Of a stretch of 64,000 bases of DNA, positions 1 through 8,606 are shown piece after piece. Origin of the DNA: JADKCZ01 sp963786945 (GTDB lineage: Bacteria; Myxococcota; Myxococcia; Myxococcales; Anaeromyxobacteraceae); the NCBI GenBank assembly GCA_963786945.1, contig CAWBAO010000001.1, positions 640,664 through 704,663 of the forward strand, written 5' to 3'. The notes beneath the pieces were generated by a model. It was not told where the DNA came from. It made no database searches and saw only the letters and a list, made by a program, of their open reading frames with translations. The position numbers and the translations under genes are program-made. Every line of letters begins with the position of its first letter. Position 1 is the first letter of the stretch.

Positions 1-906
1 AAGCCGATGTCACGCCCGGCGGCACGCTCAAGTTCACGGCCCAGGTCACCGGCTCGGCCGACACCTCGGTGACCTGGTCGGTCGACGAGGCGAACGGCGG
101 CTCCATCGACGCCAGCGGCCTCTACACGGCCCCGGCCATCGAGGGCACCTATCACGTGACCGCCGAGCACTCGCCCAGCGCCACCACCGCTGCGACCGCC
201 ACCCCGCTGGACGTGAACTTCGCCGTCTCGACGAAGAAGGGGCGCGGATCGAGCGTGGTCCATGTCGGGAAGGGCGGAGCCGCGCAAGGGGTGGTGGTGG
301 TGGTGAGCCCGGGCACCGCCACCCTCCCCGCCGGCGGCACGACGACCTTCACCGCGGCCGTCACCGGGACGACGGACACCTCGGTCGCCTGGAGCGTCCA
401 GGAAGCATCGGGCTGCGGCTCGGTCTCGCCGGCCGGCGTCTACACCGCCCCGAGCGTCGCGGGCACCTGCCACGTGGTGGCCGTGAGCCACGCCGACCCG
501 ACGAGCAGCGCCTCCGCGGCCGTCACCGTGACCGCCCCGTCTCCGCCGGCGGTCGCCATCTCCATCAGCCCCGCGACGGCGACGCTCGACCCCTGCCAGG
601 GGCAGGTCTTCACCGCCACCGTGACCAACGCCGGCAACACCGCCGTGACGTGGACGGTGGCCGAGGCCGGCGGCGGGACGGTGACGAATGGCGCCTACAC
701 GGCCCCGCAGGCGCCCGGCACCTATCACGTGGTGGCGACCAGCGTCGCCGATCCGACCCGGTCGGTGCAGGGGACCGTCACCGTCGGGCCGCAGAGGGTC
801 CTCTCGGTGTCGGTGGCACCGGCGAGCGCGACGGTCCAGGCCAACGGCTCGCTGGCGCTTCTCCGCCACGGTGACGACCACCTGCGGGTCCTTCGCCGCG
901 CAGTAG
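1..906 (+). CDS. Ig-like repeat surface protein, 5' partial, frameshifted near its end
   Basis: The frame is open to the left edge, so the N-terminus is missing. It encodes tandem bacterial Ig-like domains of about 80 residues that share the core pattern W-S/T-V-x-E-A followed by G-x-Y-T-A-P and G-T-Y/C-H-V. Two full repeats and one nearly full repeat are seen, plus the start of a fourth. Around base 858 an extra base moves the reading into the +1 frame, which carries on the repeat pattern (FSATVTTTCGSFAAQ) to a TAG at 904-906. Read without that correction, the frame runs on to 1274 as unrelated Arg-rich sequence. The likely role is an exported or cell-surface adhesin-type protein. The last domain is short, so the C-terminus is probably natural, but this is not certain. 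Confidence 0.7.
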
Positions 907-1006
907 GCCGGGCGGCCGGGGCCCGTGGCCGGCGGCCCACCGAAGACGGCGAGGCCCCGGTCGCAGGCGCGATCGGGGCCTCGAGCGGATCCCGGAGGCT
1001 CGCGTC

Positions 1007-2802
1007 CTACTTCTTGTTCGGCGGCACCAGGCACCAGATGGCCTGGGAGACGTTGTCCACCGCGTCGCGGGCGTACAACTTGGCGTCGCCCTTGCCGGTG
1101 ATGTGCCACGCCACGTCGCCGGCCATGGCCTTCTGGCCCGGCTTGCCTCCCGGGGCCTGCGTGTACTTCACCGCGATGCCGCTGTGGAACGGCCCGAACA
1201 CCGTCCCGCTCCCGGCGTCCTCGAGGAACACCTGCGGGTCCGGATCGACCGCGTCCACCGCCACGAGGCGATAGAAGCCGCTCGGGTTCGGGCCCCCGTC
1301 GGTGGAGGAGCCCGGGACGTTGCCGCCGGGGTTCGGGCCAGCCAGGCAGGCCGGGACCGGTGGCGTCGTGTCCTGCCAGGTCTGGGTCGCCGAGGCGCAG
1401 GCCTTCTCCCCTTGCGTGTCGGTGAAGCAGGCGCGGATGGTGTCGGTGCCGAGCCCCTCGAGGTGCTGCCGGGCCGTGTAGCTGAAGGAGGCCTGGCCGC
1501 TCGAGTCGGTCTTCCCCGAGCCCGTCGCCCCCTGGTTCGGACCGCTGACGACGTCGAAGGCCACGTCGACTCCGGCGACGCCTCCGGCCGAGCCGGCCGC
1601 CACCGTGGCCACCACGGCGTGGCCCTGGCCGGGCGTGCCGAGCTCCGTCACGCTGGTCTCGGGCGCCAGCGTGATGCTGGCCACCGTCACGCCCAGGCAG
1701 GCCTCCACCGAGCCGGGGCCGCCGCTGTCGACGCCCTCGGCGCGGACGCAGACCTGGTGCGGGCCAGGCGTGAGCCCCTCCAGCCGGTAGCTGAACTGCG
1801 CGGAGGCCGGGCCATCGAGCGGCAGCGCCGGCGTGGCGCTGGCCGTGATGTCGAGCGGTGCGCCGCCGTCCACGGTGACGGCCAGGGCCACGAGCTGCGT
1901 CACCTGCGCCGTGGTGACGTCGGGAAGATCGGAGAGCGAGGCCAGCCGCTGGCAGGTGCTGCCCGGCGCCCCGCGGGCTACCACGGCGTCGAGGCTCCCG
2001 AACCCGCTGGCGTCGTCGTCACACGCGTGATCGCCGAACCCGAAGGCCCGGATCACGACACCCTCCGGGAAGGTGGCGGAGGACACGTTCGGCCCGGCGC
2101 CGTTGGCCCCGTTGGCCAGGAACACCAGCGTCTTCCCCGGGCCGGCCCCGGCCAGCGCGCCCGCCGCCTGCAGGCCGGCCGCGAACGAGGTCGAGGTCGA
2201 GGTGACGGTGCGCTCGGTGTACTGCGCGACCTTGCCGAGCGTGATCGACCGGAGCACGGTGTCCACGCCCGTGCCGGGCAGGGCGAAGGGCTGGTCGCCG
2301 GTGGTGCCGCTCATGTCGGCCTGCGCCGTGGCGCCGTCCGTGGTCGGCCCGCCGCCGAAGATCACCACGCCGGCCTGCGTCACCTTGAGCGGATCGGCCT
2401 TGGCGTTGGTCGCCAGGGCGGCCGCGATTCTCGCAGCCCAGGAGGGTCGCCTTGCCGGTGTCGCCCGGATCGCAGACCTCCGCGCTGGCGGCCTGGCTGG
2501 CCTGGCTGGCGTCGACCGCGAACACGATCGTGCCGGGAGCGACGGCGCCCGCGTCGACCTCCGCCGTCCCGGCCAGGGTGATCGCTCCCGGTGGCGATGC
2601 CACCAGGGCACCATCCGGAGGCGCGTCCACCGTGAGGCGGATCCCGGTCTTCGCCGGCAGCTGGCCCTCGACGCTGAGCAGGGTGGGAGCGGGGGCCCGG
2701 GCCTCCGGCTTGCCCGCCGAGCCGCAGCCGGTCGAGAGCGCGACGGGCAGCAGCAACACGGCAGCCACAGAGCATTGATCCTGCTCGAATCTTGGATGAC
2801 AT
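1007..2802 (-). CDS. Secreted lipoprotein with VWA-like and Ig-like domains, frameshifted
   Basis: The C-terminal two thirds (1007 to about 2428) read cleanly. They include a VWA-like stretch (VVIFGGG, then a GPGKTLVFLANG strand) and a later Ig-like/invasin-type domain (SVTELGTPGQGHAVVATV). The N-terminal part is in another frame from GTG 2768: a hydrophobic run ending STGCGSAG (lipobox) and then TIVFAVDASQAS, which resembles a VWA MIDAS strand. The frames join at the t pair 2428-2429, where one base appears extra. The best ribosome site (ggagg) sits before an ATG at 2802 that is out of frame with the 2768 segment, so a second indel is likely near 2770-2800. It is probably an outer-membrane or exported lipoprotein. 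Its function is unknown. Confidence 0.65.
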
Positions 2803-3101
2803 GGTCGCCTCCAGGCGCACAGGTGACCACCTACGCTAGTCCTCCAGGCGGGCTGATCACAGTCCCCGGACCGGGCCTCACGCTGGTGTGGTGCGCGGGC
2901 CGGCGCAGGCCGTCCCGGCCTGCGATCCGGCTGAACTTCCAGTGGATTCGCACCGGGCGACCCAACCGGGTTCTCCGGCGACGGCGGCTTGAGGAGTACG
3001 GACCGTGCAGAGGCCTATCGCCTCAGCCCCAACTGGCATTGTCCCGCCCGACACCGGCCGGGTAAATCCTTGGGGCCCCAACCACCCAGGAGGCGGATCA
3101 G
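2803..3101. other. Intergenic region between divergent lipoprotein genes
   Basis: No coding frame with a credible start was seen here. The stretch lies between two divergent genes, so it should hold both promoters, but I could not pick out convincing -35/-10 boxes. A strong AGGAGG ribosome site at about 3089-3094 serves the following small lipoprotein. Confidence 0.4.
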
Positions 3102-3419
3102 ATGAGAGCGATGACCATGGCAGGAATCGGGCTCGCGACGGTCCTCATGTCCGGCTGCGCCACCGAGTCGTCCCTGAAGCCGCAGTTCGACGCGCTGGGC
3201 GACCGGCTGACCAAGGTCGAGAGCCGCCTGAGCGAGCTGGAGAGGAAGTCCGACGCCCAGGCCGCCCAGATGCCGACCGTCAAGGCCGACGCCCAGCGGG
3301 CGGAGGACGCGGCCAGGCGGGCCGAGGCGTCAGCGACCGCGGCCGAGGACGCCGCCAAGCGGGCCGAGGCCAGCGCCGCCAAGGCCGCCAAGGCCTTCGA
3401 GCTCAAGCAGCGCAAGTAG
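3102..3419 (+). CDS. Lpp-like alanine-zipper outer-membrane lipoprotein
   Basis: This 105-residue protein has a short signal peptide ending in the lipobox L-M-S-G-C (Cys20). It is followed by an uninterrupted coiled coil in which alanine recurs at heptad positions (AEDAARRAEASATAAEDAAKRA). That is the architecture of Lpp/OprI-type alanine-zipper lipoproteins, which trimerise and, in some species, tether the outer membrane to peptidoglycan. The last residues are KQRK. A C-terminal Lys is used for covalent attachment in E. coli Lpp, so the same is possible here. The ATG follows AGGAGG by 7-8 bases. The convergent neighbour is an L,D-transpeptidase, the enzyme class that forms such links, so the pairing may be functional; this is inferred. 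Confidence 0.85.
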   Translation: MRAMTMAGIGLATVLMSGCATESSLKPQFDALGDRLTKVESRLSELERKSDAQAAQMPTVKADAQRAEDAARRAEASATAAEDAAKRAEASAAKAAKAFELKQRK

Positions 3420-3426
3420 GCGGGCG

Positions 3427-4281
3427 CTACCGGCCGACGTCCACCGGGGTGCCGCTCCTCGCCCGGACGGCGGCCTTGAGCTTGCGGGCATCCACGCGGT
3501 CGAGCCAGCCGCGGCGCTTGAGCAGTTGCCAGGCGTCGCGGATCAGGTCGACCTGCGCCTCGTCGTCCTGGTGCACCTCGACGAGGACCCGGCCGTCGGC
3601 GAGGCCCACCTTGACCGGCTCACGGACCACCCGCACCGGCGTGCCCACCGGCACCAGGCGGTAGAGGATCGGGATGTCCTCGGGGTAGAGCCGGATGCAC
3701 CCGTGGCTCACCCGCCGGCCCACGCCCCACGGCCGGTTGGTGCCGTGGATGAGGATGGACCCGACGTCGAGCCGGAGCGCGTGGGTGCCGAGCGGGTTGT
3801 CGGGCCCGGGCGGCACGGACTCCGGCAGGTCGGGCTCGGCCTGGCGCACCGAGCGTGGAACGTACCAGGTCGGGTCGGTCTCCTTGGCCGTCACGCGGAA
3901 GCTCCCCAGCGGCGTGGCGGCTTCGGTGACGCCGATGCCGATGGGGAAGGTGACCAGCCGGGGCTGGCCGCCCTGCTCCACGAGCAGGTAGAGCCGCATC
4001 TCGGAGAGGTTCACCAGCAGCGTGCCCGGCTCGACCTCGGGGACGATGAAGGCGGTGGGGAGCACGACGCGCGCCCCCACCGTGGGCACGAAGGGATCCA
4101 GCCCGGGGTTGGCCGCCGCGATCTCGCCGAAGCCGAGGTCATAGCGCCGCGCCATCTCGATGAGCGAGTCGCCCTCGGCCACGATGGCGGTGCCGACGGT
4201 CCCGACCAGCTGGCCCCCGTGCGGTGGCCCGCCGCCGAGCTCCAGCGACCAGCCCAGCGCCAGCAGGAGGAGGAGGTGCAT
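3427..4281 (-). CDS. LysM-like plus YkuD L,D-transpeptidase
   Basis: This 284-residue exported enzyme has a hydrophobic signal segment (MHLLLLLALG), a LysM-like domain at about residues 32-75 (AEGDSLIEMARRYDLGFGEIAAANPG), and a YkuD catalytic domain at about 85-215. The active-site signature is complete: His179 in HGTN and His193/Cys195 in SHGCIRL. Known family members act in the periplasm on peptidoglycan, making 3-3 cross-links or attaching lipoproteins. I chose the ATG at 4281 because CAGGAGGT stands just upstream. That start codon sits in the middle of a perfect 20-base palindrome (4271-4290). It is convergent with the Lpp-like lipoprotein gene, whose product is a plausible substrate. Confidence 0.92.
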   Translation of the reverse strand: MHLLLLLALGWSLELGGGPPHGGQLVGTVGTAIVAEGDSLIEMARRYDLGFGEIAAANPGLDPFVPTVGARVVLPTAFIVPEVEPGTLLVNLSEMRLYLLVEQGGQPRLVTFPIGIGVTEAATPLGSFRVTAKETDPTWYVPRSVRQAEPDLPESVPPGPDNPLGTHALRLDVGSILIHGTNRPWGVGRRVSHGCIRLYPEDIPILYRLVPVGTPVRVVREPVKVGLADGRVLVEVHQDDEAQVDLIRDAWQLLKRRGWLDRVDARKLKAAVRARSGTPVDVGR

Positions 4282-4290
4282 GCACCTCCT
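4271..4290. promoter_or_regulatory. Perfect 20-base palindrome over a ribosome site and start codon
   Basis: AGGAGGTGCATGCACCTCCT equals its own reverse complement. On the minus strand it holds the Shine-Dalgarno AGGAGG, the ATG at 4281-4279 and codons 2-4 of the L,D-transpeptidase. It could act as a DNA operator or hide the ribosome site in RNA dimers or hairpins. It may also be chance in GC-rich codons. Confidence 0.5.
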
Positions 4291-4385
4291 GCATCGCAAC
4301 CGGGGCGGGCGCCGTCAAGGCGCCGGGCCTGGCCGGCGGCGCTCCCGGTTGCCTCCGCCGCGCGGGCGCCATAGATCGGCAGCCC

Positions 4386-5273
4386 ATGAGGCTGCACCTC
4401 GTGGACGGGACCTTCGAGCTCTTCCGGGCCCACTTCTCCCGGCGGCCCGGGCACGCCGGGCCCGACGGCCGCGACCTCAAGGCCACGGTGGGGCTGGCCT
4501 CGAGCCTGCTGGCGCTGCTCCACGACCCGGCCGAGGCGGTCACCCACCTGGCCATCGCCTTCGACCACCCCATCCGCTCCTTCCGCAACGACCTCTTCGC
4601 CGGCTACAAGACCGAGGAGGGCGTCCCCCCGGAGCTGCTGGCCCAGCTCGACGAGGCGGAGGCGGCGGCGCGGGCGCTCGGCCTGGTGACCTGGCCCATG
4701 GCCGAGTTCGAGGCCGACGACGCGCTGGCCACGGCCGCGGCCCGGTTCCGAGGCGAGGTGGAGCAGGTCCGCATCCTCACGCCGGACAAGGACCTGGGCC
4801 AGTGCCTCTCCGGCGCCGCCGTGGTGCAGGTGGACCGGGTGCGCGACCAGGTCATCGACGAGGCCGGGCTCCTGGCGCGGCGCGGCCTCCGGCCGGCCAG
4901 CGTCCCGGACTTCCTGGCCCTGGTCGGCGACGACGCCGACGGCATCCCCGGCCTGCCCGGCTTCGGCGAGAAGTCCACGGCCGTGCTGCTCGGGGCCTTC
5001 GGCCACCTGGAGTCCATCCCCCGCGATCCCGCCGCCTGGCCACCTGGCCTGCGCGGCGCCGACCGGCTCGCCGCGGCGCTCACCGCCGGGTGGGAGGAGG
5101 CGCTGCTCTACCGGAGGCTGGCCACGCTGGTCACCACCGTGCCGCTGGCCGAGTCGCTCGACGACCTGCGCTGGCGCGGGCTCCCGCGCGCCGAGTTCGA
5201 GGGGTGGTGCGACCGGGTGGGCGCTCACCGCCTGCTGCAGGCGGCCCGGGCCCGCCCATCCCGCTGGGCCTGA
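4386..5273 (+). CDS. Stand-alone 5'-3' exonuclease / flap endonuclease (PolI N-domain type)
   Basis: This 295-residue protein matches the 5'-nuclease domain found at the N-terminus of DNA polymerase I, here without any polymerase. It has the MRLHLVDGT start, an acidic metal site EADDALATAA, the TPDKDLGQC motif, and a helix-hairpin-helix LVGDDADGIPGLPGFGEKSTA that contacts DNA. Such enzymes remove RNA primers or flaps in replication and repair in the cytoplasm. The frame is open further upstream, but ATG 4386 gives the canonical family N-terminus. It is divergent from the L,D-transpeptidase gene and convergent with an unknown gene. Confidence 0.88.
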   Translation: MRLHLVDGTFELFRAHFSRRPGHAGPDGRDLKATVGLASSLLALLHDPAEAVTHLAIAFDHPIRSFRNDLFAGYKTEEGVPPELLAQLDEAEAAARALGLVTWPMAEFEADDALATAAARFRGEVEQVRILTPDKDLGQCLSGAAVVQVDRVRDQVIDEAGLLARRGLRPASVPDFLALVGDDADGIPGLPGFGEKSTAVLLGAFGHLESIPRDPAAWPPGLRGADRLAAALTAGWEEALLYRRLATLVTTVPLAESLDDLRWRGLPRAEFEGWCDRVGAHRLLQAARARPSRWA

Positions 5274-5315
5274 GCCGGTCGCCCCGGCCATCCTGCCTGG
5301 GCGGTGCCAGCCGCC

Positions 5316-5687
5316 TCAGCCCGGGACCCAGGGCGTGGGAATCCGGAGCTCGCCGTCGCCCTCCGGGAAGGTCAGCTGCAGGGTGCCTTCGAGCGCGTCG
5401 TCGGCCCGCCGGGCCACGGCCTCGCGACCGGGCTCGACCTCGACGCCCCATCCCCGGGCCTGCAGCGAGTCGAGGAGCGAGAGCAGCTGGCGGCCGCTCA
5501 GCTCGATGATCATCGAGAGGGACAGGTTGCTGAACATCTTGAAGTCGAGGATGTCGCCGTGGCTCTGGTGGACCGCGTCCTTGCCGTGCTCGATGGCGGT
5601 GTCCCGGGGCTCGTGCACCACCACCCGGACGTGGAAGTCCCCGGCTCGCTCGATCTTCTTCCAGTAGGCGCCGAGGTCCCCGGGCAT
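5316..5687 (-). CDS. Conserved-looking hypothetical protein
   Basis: I do not recognise this 123-residue protein. It has no signal peptide or membrane segment. The first half is mixed alpha/beta with several His and Asp residues (VVVHEPRDTAIEHGKDAVHQSHGD). The second half is a leucine-rich helix followed by an acidic tail. Codon use matches its neighbours and the frame is intact. The upstream ribosome site is weak. It is a probable cytoplasmic protein of unknown function, convergent with the exonuclease gene. Confidence 0.55.
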   Translation of the reverse strand: MPGDLGAYWKKIERAGDFHVRVVVHEPRDTAIEHGKDAVHQSHGDILDFKMFSNLSLSMIIELSGRQLLSLLDSLQARGWGVEVEPGREAVARRADDALEGTLQLTFPEGDGELRIPTPWVPG

Positions 5688-5727
5688 GCCCGGCGATCCG
5701 TAGCATGGGGGACGGCCGCCGCGCTCC

Positions 5728-5856
5728 TCAGTTGCAGCGCAGCAGCGCCTCGGCCAGCTCGCCGGTGAAGGCCGGGTGCAGGGAGGAGACGAAGGCCCAG
5801 AGCGCGACCAGCGCCAGCAGCGCCACGATGACCGCCTCGCGGATGGTCCGGGTCAC
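5728..5856 (-). CDS. 42-residue single-span membrane protein
   Basis: It begins at a GTG that overlaps the stop of the upstream MFS transporter gene as GTGA (4 bases), which implies translational coupling. The product is VTRTIREAVIVALLALVALW and onward: a short basic N-terminus, one transmembrane helix (about residues 8-25) and a 17-residue outer tail with a single Cys near the end. It may be an accessory subunit of the transporter. The function is unknown, but the overlap and codon fit support a real gene. Confidence 0.6.
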   Translation of the reverse strand: MTRTIREAVIVALLALVALWAFVSSLHPAFTGELAEALLRCN

Positions 5857-7139
5857 GTGGCGCGCTCCGCCACCACGCCGAGCCTCGCCACCGGGAGCTC
5901 GCGGACCGGGAGGTTGAGGATGGCGGCGAGGACGCCGAGGCCGACCGAGATCCACCAGACCACGTCGTAGCTGCCGGTCATGGCGTAGAGGCGCCCTCCG
6001 AGCCAGCCGCCGAGGAAGGCGCCGACCTGGTGGAAGAAGAACACCAGGCCGCCGAGCGTGGCCATGTCCTCGACGCCGAACACGCTGGCGATGGTGCCGT
6101 TGGTCGGGGGCACCGTCGACAGCCACAGCAGCCCCATGGCGGCGCCGAAGAGCCAGGCCGAGCCCTCGGTCACCGGGGCCAGGACGAAGGCGGCGATGAC
6201 CAGCGCCCGCAGGCCGTAGATGCCGACCAGCAGCACCGGCTTGTGGACGCGGCCACCCAGGAAGCCCGCCAGCCAGGACCCGGCGATGTTGAAGAGCCCC
6301 ACCAGGGCGAGGACGATGGCGCCGGTCCTGGCGTCCAGGCCACGATCGATGAGGAAGGCGGGCAGGTGGGTGGCGATGAAGACCACGTGGAAGCCGCAGA
6401 CGAAGAAGCCGAGGGAGAGCAGCCAGAAGCCGCGGTGGGACAGCGCCTCGGAGAGCACGGCGCGCAGGGGCCGGGGTGGGCGGCGCGAGGCGCCCGCCGC
6501 GGGCCGCTCGGTGAGCGCCACCGCCAGCGGCGCCATGAGCACGCCGAGCCCCGCGAACGCCAGGAGGGTGGCGGCGCTGCCGAAGGCCTCGATGGCGGAG
6601 AGGGCTCCGGGCAGCATGGCGAACTGCCCGAGCGAGCCCACCGACATGGCGATGCCCATGGCCAGGCTGCGCCGCTCGGGCGGCGTCGACCGGACGATGG
6701 CGCCGAAGACGATGGGCATGCTGGTGCCCGAGAGGCCGAGGCCGACGAGCAGCCCCGCCGAGACCGCCAGCATCGGCCCGGTCTGCGACAGGGCCATGAG
6801 GACCAGCCCCGCCACGTAGAGGACGCTGCCGGCGAGGATGGCCTTGCCGGCGCCGAACCGGTCGGCCAGCCGCCCGGCGAAGGGCTGGGCCGCGCCCCAG
6901 ACCAGGTTCTGGAGCGCGATGGCGAAGGCGAAGACCTCCCGCGTCCAGCCATGCTCCCTCGACATGGGCCCCAGGAAGAGGCCGAAGGTGTGGCGGGTGC
7001 CGAGGGAGACGGCGAGGAGCGCCGCCCCCGCCCCCAGCACCACCGCCGGCGTCCGCCAGCCGCGCCCGGGAGGCCGGCCCGGGCCGGCCTCGGCGAGGGG
7101 GTGGGTGCGGTGGCTGGCCTCCCGGTCCATCCCGGGCAC
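5853..7139 (-). CDS. MFS transporter, oxalate/formate antiporter-like
   Basis: This 428-residue protein has about 12 hydrophobic spans in two halves with a basic cytoplasmic loop in the middle (about residues 213-223). The first half holds GRLADRFGAG between spans 2 and 3, the MFS signature loop. It resembles the monocarboxylate/oxalate-formate antiporter branch of the major facilitator superfamily. The substrate cannot be told from sequence. Its stop overlaps the start of a 42-residue membrane protein. The start is not fixed: the N-terminal 25 residues are polar and a later start is possible. Confidence 0.85.
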   Translation of the reverse strand: MPGMDREASHRTHPLAEAGPGRPPGRGWRTPAVVLGAGAALLAVSLGTRHTFGLFLGPMSREHGWTREVFAFAIALQNLVWGAAQPFAGRLADRFGAGKAILAGSVLYVAGLVLMALSQTGPMLAVSAGLLVGLGLSGTSMPIVFGAIVRSTPPERRSLAMGIAMSVGSLGQFAMLPGALSAIEAFGSAATLLAFAGLGVLMAPLAVALTERPAAGASRRPPRPLRAVLSEALSHRGFWLLSLGFFVCGFHVVFIATHLPAFLIDRGLDARTGAIVLALVGLFNIAGSWLAGFLGGRVHKPVLLVGIYGLRALVIAAFVLAPVTEGSAWLFGAAMGLLWLSTVPPTNGTIASVFGVEDMATLGGLVFFFHQVGAFLGGWLGGRLYAMTGSYDVVWWISVGLGVLAAILNLPVRELPVARLGVVAERAT

Positions 7140-7282
7140 TTACCCGCCCCCGCGGGGACGCGCAACGGATCCGCGGCGCTGCGGGAGACCGTCCGGCGCC
7201 CATGAGGGTCCACCCCGTCGCCGGTCGTGGCGCCCGGGCGATGCCCTGGCTACGCTCTGCCCGCGTCTGGAGGGAGCACGCC

Positions 7283-7747
7283 ATGATCGACCCCCCGAAG
7301 ATCGTCAAGACCGACGCGGTGCAGACCGCCTGCATCCATCTCACCATCCCGCGGGCCGAGATCGGGAACGTCATGGGGCCGGGGATCGGCGAGGTGATGG
7401 CGACGCTGCAGGCGCAGGGGATCGCCCCCGCCGGGCCCTGGCTCTCGCACCACCTGAAGTTCGAGCCCGGCACCTTCGACTTCGAGATCTGCGTGCCGGT
7501 GACCCGGCCGGTGACACCCGCCGGCCGCGTCAGGCCCGGTTCGCTGCCGGCGGCGACGGTGGCCCGCACCGTCTACCACGGGGGATACGAGGGGCTCGGC
7601 GCCGCCTGGCAGGAGCTCGACGCCTGGGTCGCCTCGCAGGGGAAGAAGCCGGGGCCATCGCTCTGGGAGGTCTACCTGACCGACCCGCACGCCAACCCGG
7701 ACCCGGCCACCTGGCGCACCGAGCTCAACCGGCCCCTGGCCGGGTGA
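7283..7747 (+). CDS. GyrI-like / AraC-effector-binding-domain protein
   Basis: This 154-residue protein consists only of the GyrI-like effector-binding fold (SHV repeats). It has the paired features E-I-G-N-V-M-G-P-G-I-G, then F-D-F-E-I-C-V-P-V near the middle, and YHGGYEGLGAAWQELDAWV followed by WEVYLTDPHANPDPATW at the end. There is no DNA-binding domain. Stand-alone members bind amphipathic small molecules, and some hydrolyse or sequester them. The ATG at 7283 follows GGAGGGAGC in the leader. It is divergent from the MFS gene, so a link to transport of a small molecule is possible but only inferred. Confidence 0.8.
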   Translation: MIDPPKIVKTDAVQTACIHLTIPRAEIGNVMGPGIGEVMATLQAQGIAPAGPWLSHHLKFEPGTFDFEICVPVTRPVTPAGRVRPGSLPAATVARTVYHGGYEGLGAAWQELDAWVASQGKKPGPSLWEVYLTDPHANPDPATWRTELNRPLAG

Positions 7748-7752
7748 CCTGC

Positions 7753-8367
7753 TCAGTCCTCGAGGAAGCGCACCGTGCCGGTGCCGAACTCGAAGACGGC
7801 GCCGACCAGGCGCATCTCGCCGGCCGCGAGCCGGGCGCGCCCCTCCGGCGACTCCAGCATGGTCCTCATGGTCCAGCGGACGTTGGCCTCCACCGCCGCG
7901 TGGAGCAGCTGGTCGGGCGGCAGCTCCCGGTCGAGGCCGTCCAGCCCAGGGAGGATGCTCTCCAGCAGCGTCTCGATGCGGCTGCGATGCCGGGTGCCGT
8001 GCAGCAGGCTGGCGAGCGCCGCCTGGACCGCGCCGCACCCCTCGTGGCCCATGACCACGAAGAGCGGCGTGTGCAGGTGGGTGCCGGCGTACTGGAGGGT
8101 GCCGGCGATGGTGGGGCCGATGACGTTGCCGGCCACGCGGACGATGAAGAGCTCGCCGAAGCCGGCGTCGAACACCAGCTCGGGCGGCACGCGGCTGTCG
8201 CTGCAGCCGAGGACGGTGGCGTAGGGCTGCTGGCCCCGGGCCAGCCTGGCCAGCACCTCCTTCTGCACGGTGGGGAAGCGTGCCTTCCCGGCGCGGAAGC
8301 GCTGGTTCCCGCGCTTCAGCCGGGCCAGGGCCTGGTCGGCGGTGATCCCCGGCCCGGCGGAGCTCAT
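7753..8367 (-). CDS. Beta-class carbonic anhydrase
   Basis: This 204-residue enzyme interconverts CO2 and bicarbonate. Zinc ligands are visible as Cys55 in CSDSR (with the Asp57/Arg59 dyad), His108 and Cys111 in GHEGCGA. The length and the order of motifs are those of normal bacterial beta carbonic anhydrases. The start MSSAGPG gives a complete N-terminal helix. It ends 5 bases from the convergent GyrI-like gene. It is probably cytoplasmic, since no signal peptide is seen. Confidence 0.93.
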   Translation of the reverse strand: MSSAGPGITADQALARLKRGNQRFRAGKARFPTVQKEVLARLARGQQPYATVLGCSDSRVPPELVFDAGFGELFIVRVAGNVIGPTIAGTLQYAGTHLHTPLFVVMGHEGCGAVQAALASLLHGTRHRSRIETLLESILPGLDGLDRELPPDQLLHAAVEANVRWTMRTMLESPEGRARLAAGEMRLVGAVFEFGTGTVRFLED

Positions 8368-8606
8368 GACCGGCTCCGGCGGACGTGCGGCGGCTCCCGG
8401 CGAGCGGCGCCGCCGCGGGTCCCGGGAGCAGCGAGGTCGGCGTGGCTCATGGCGTCATGATGGCACCCACCCTGGCCCCCTTCAACCGCGGGTGCGCACC
8501 CTCCCGCGCCGCCCACCCCCGCGCCGCCCTCGCTGCGCCGCCCGGGGCGGCTGGTTATCGTGGAAGCGGGGAAGGTCTCCATCGCGCAGTCAGCCGGAAG
8601 GACCAG

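Noticed and set aside
1103..2581. Plus-strand frame opposite the VWA-like lipoprotein gene.
   Set aside because: It is Arg/Gly/His-rich shadow sequence, and the minus strand has clear domain motifs across the break.
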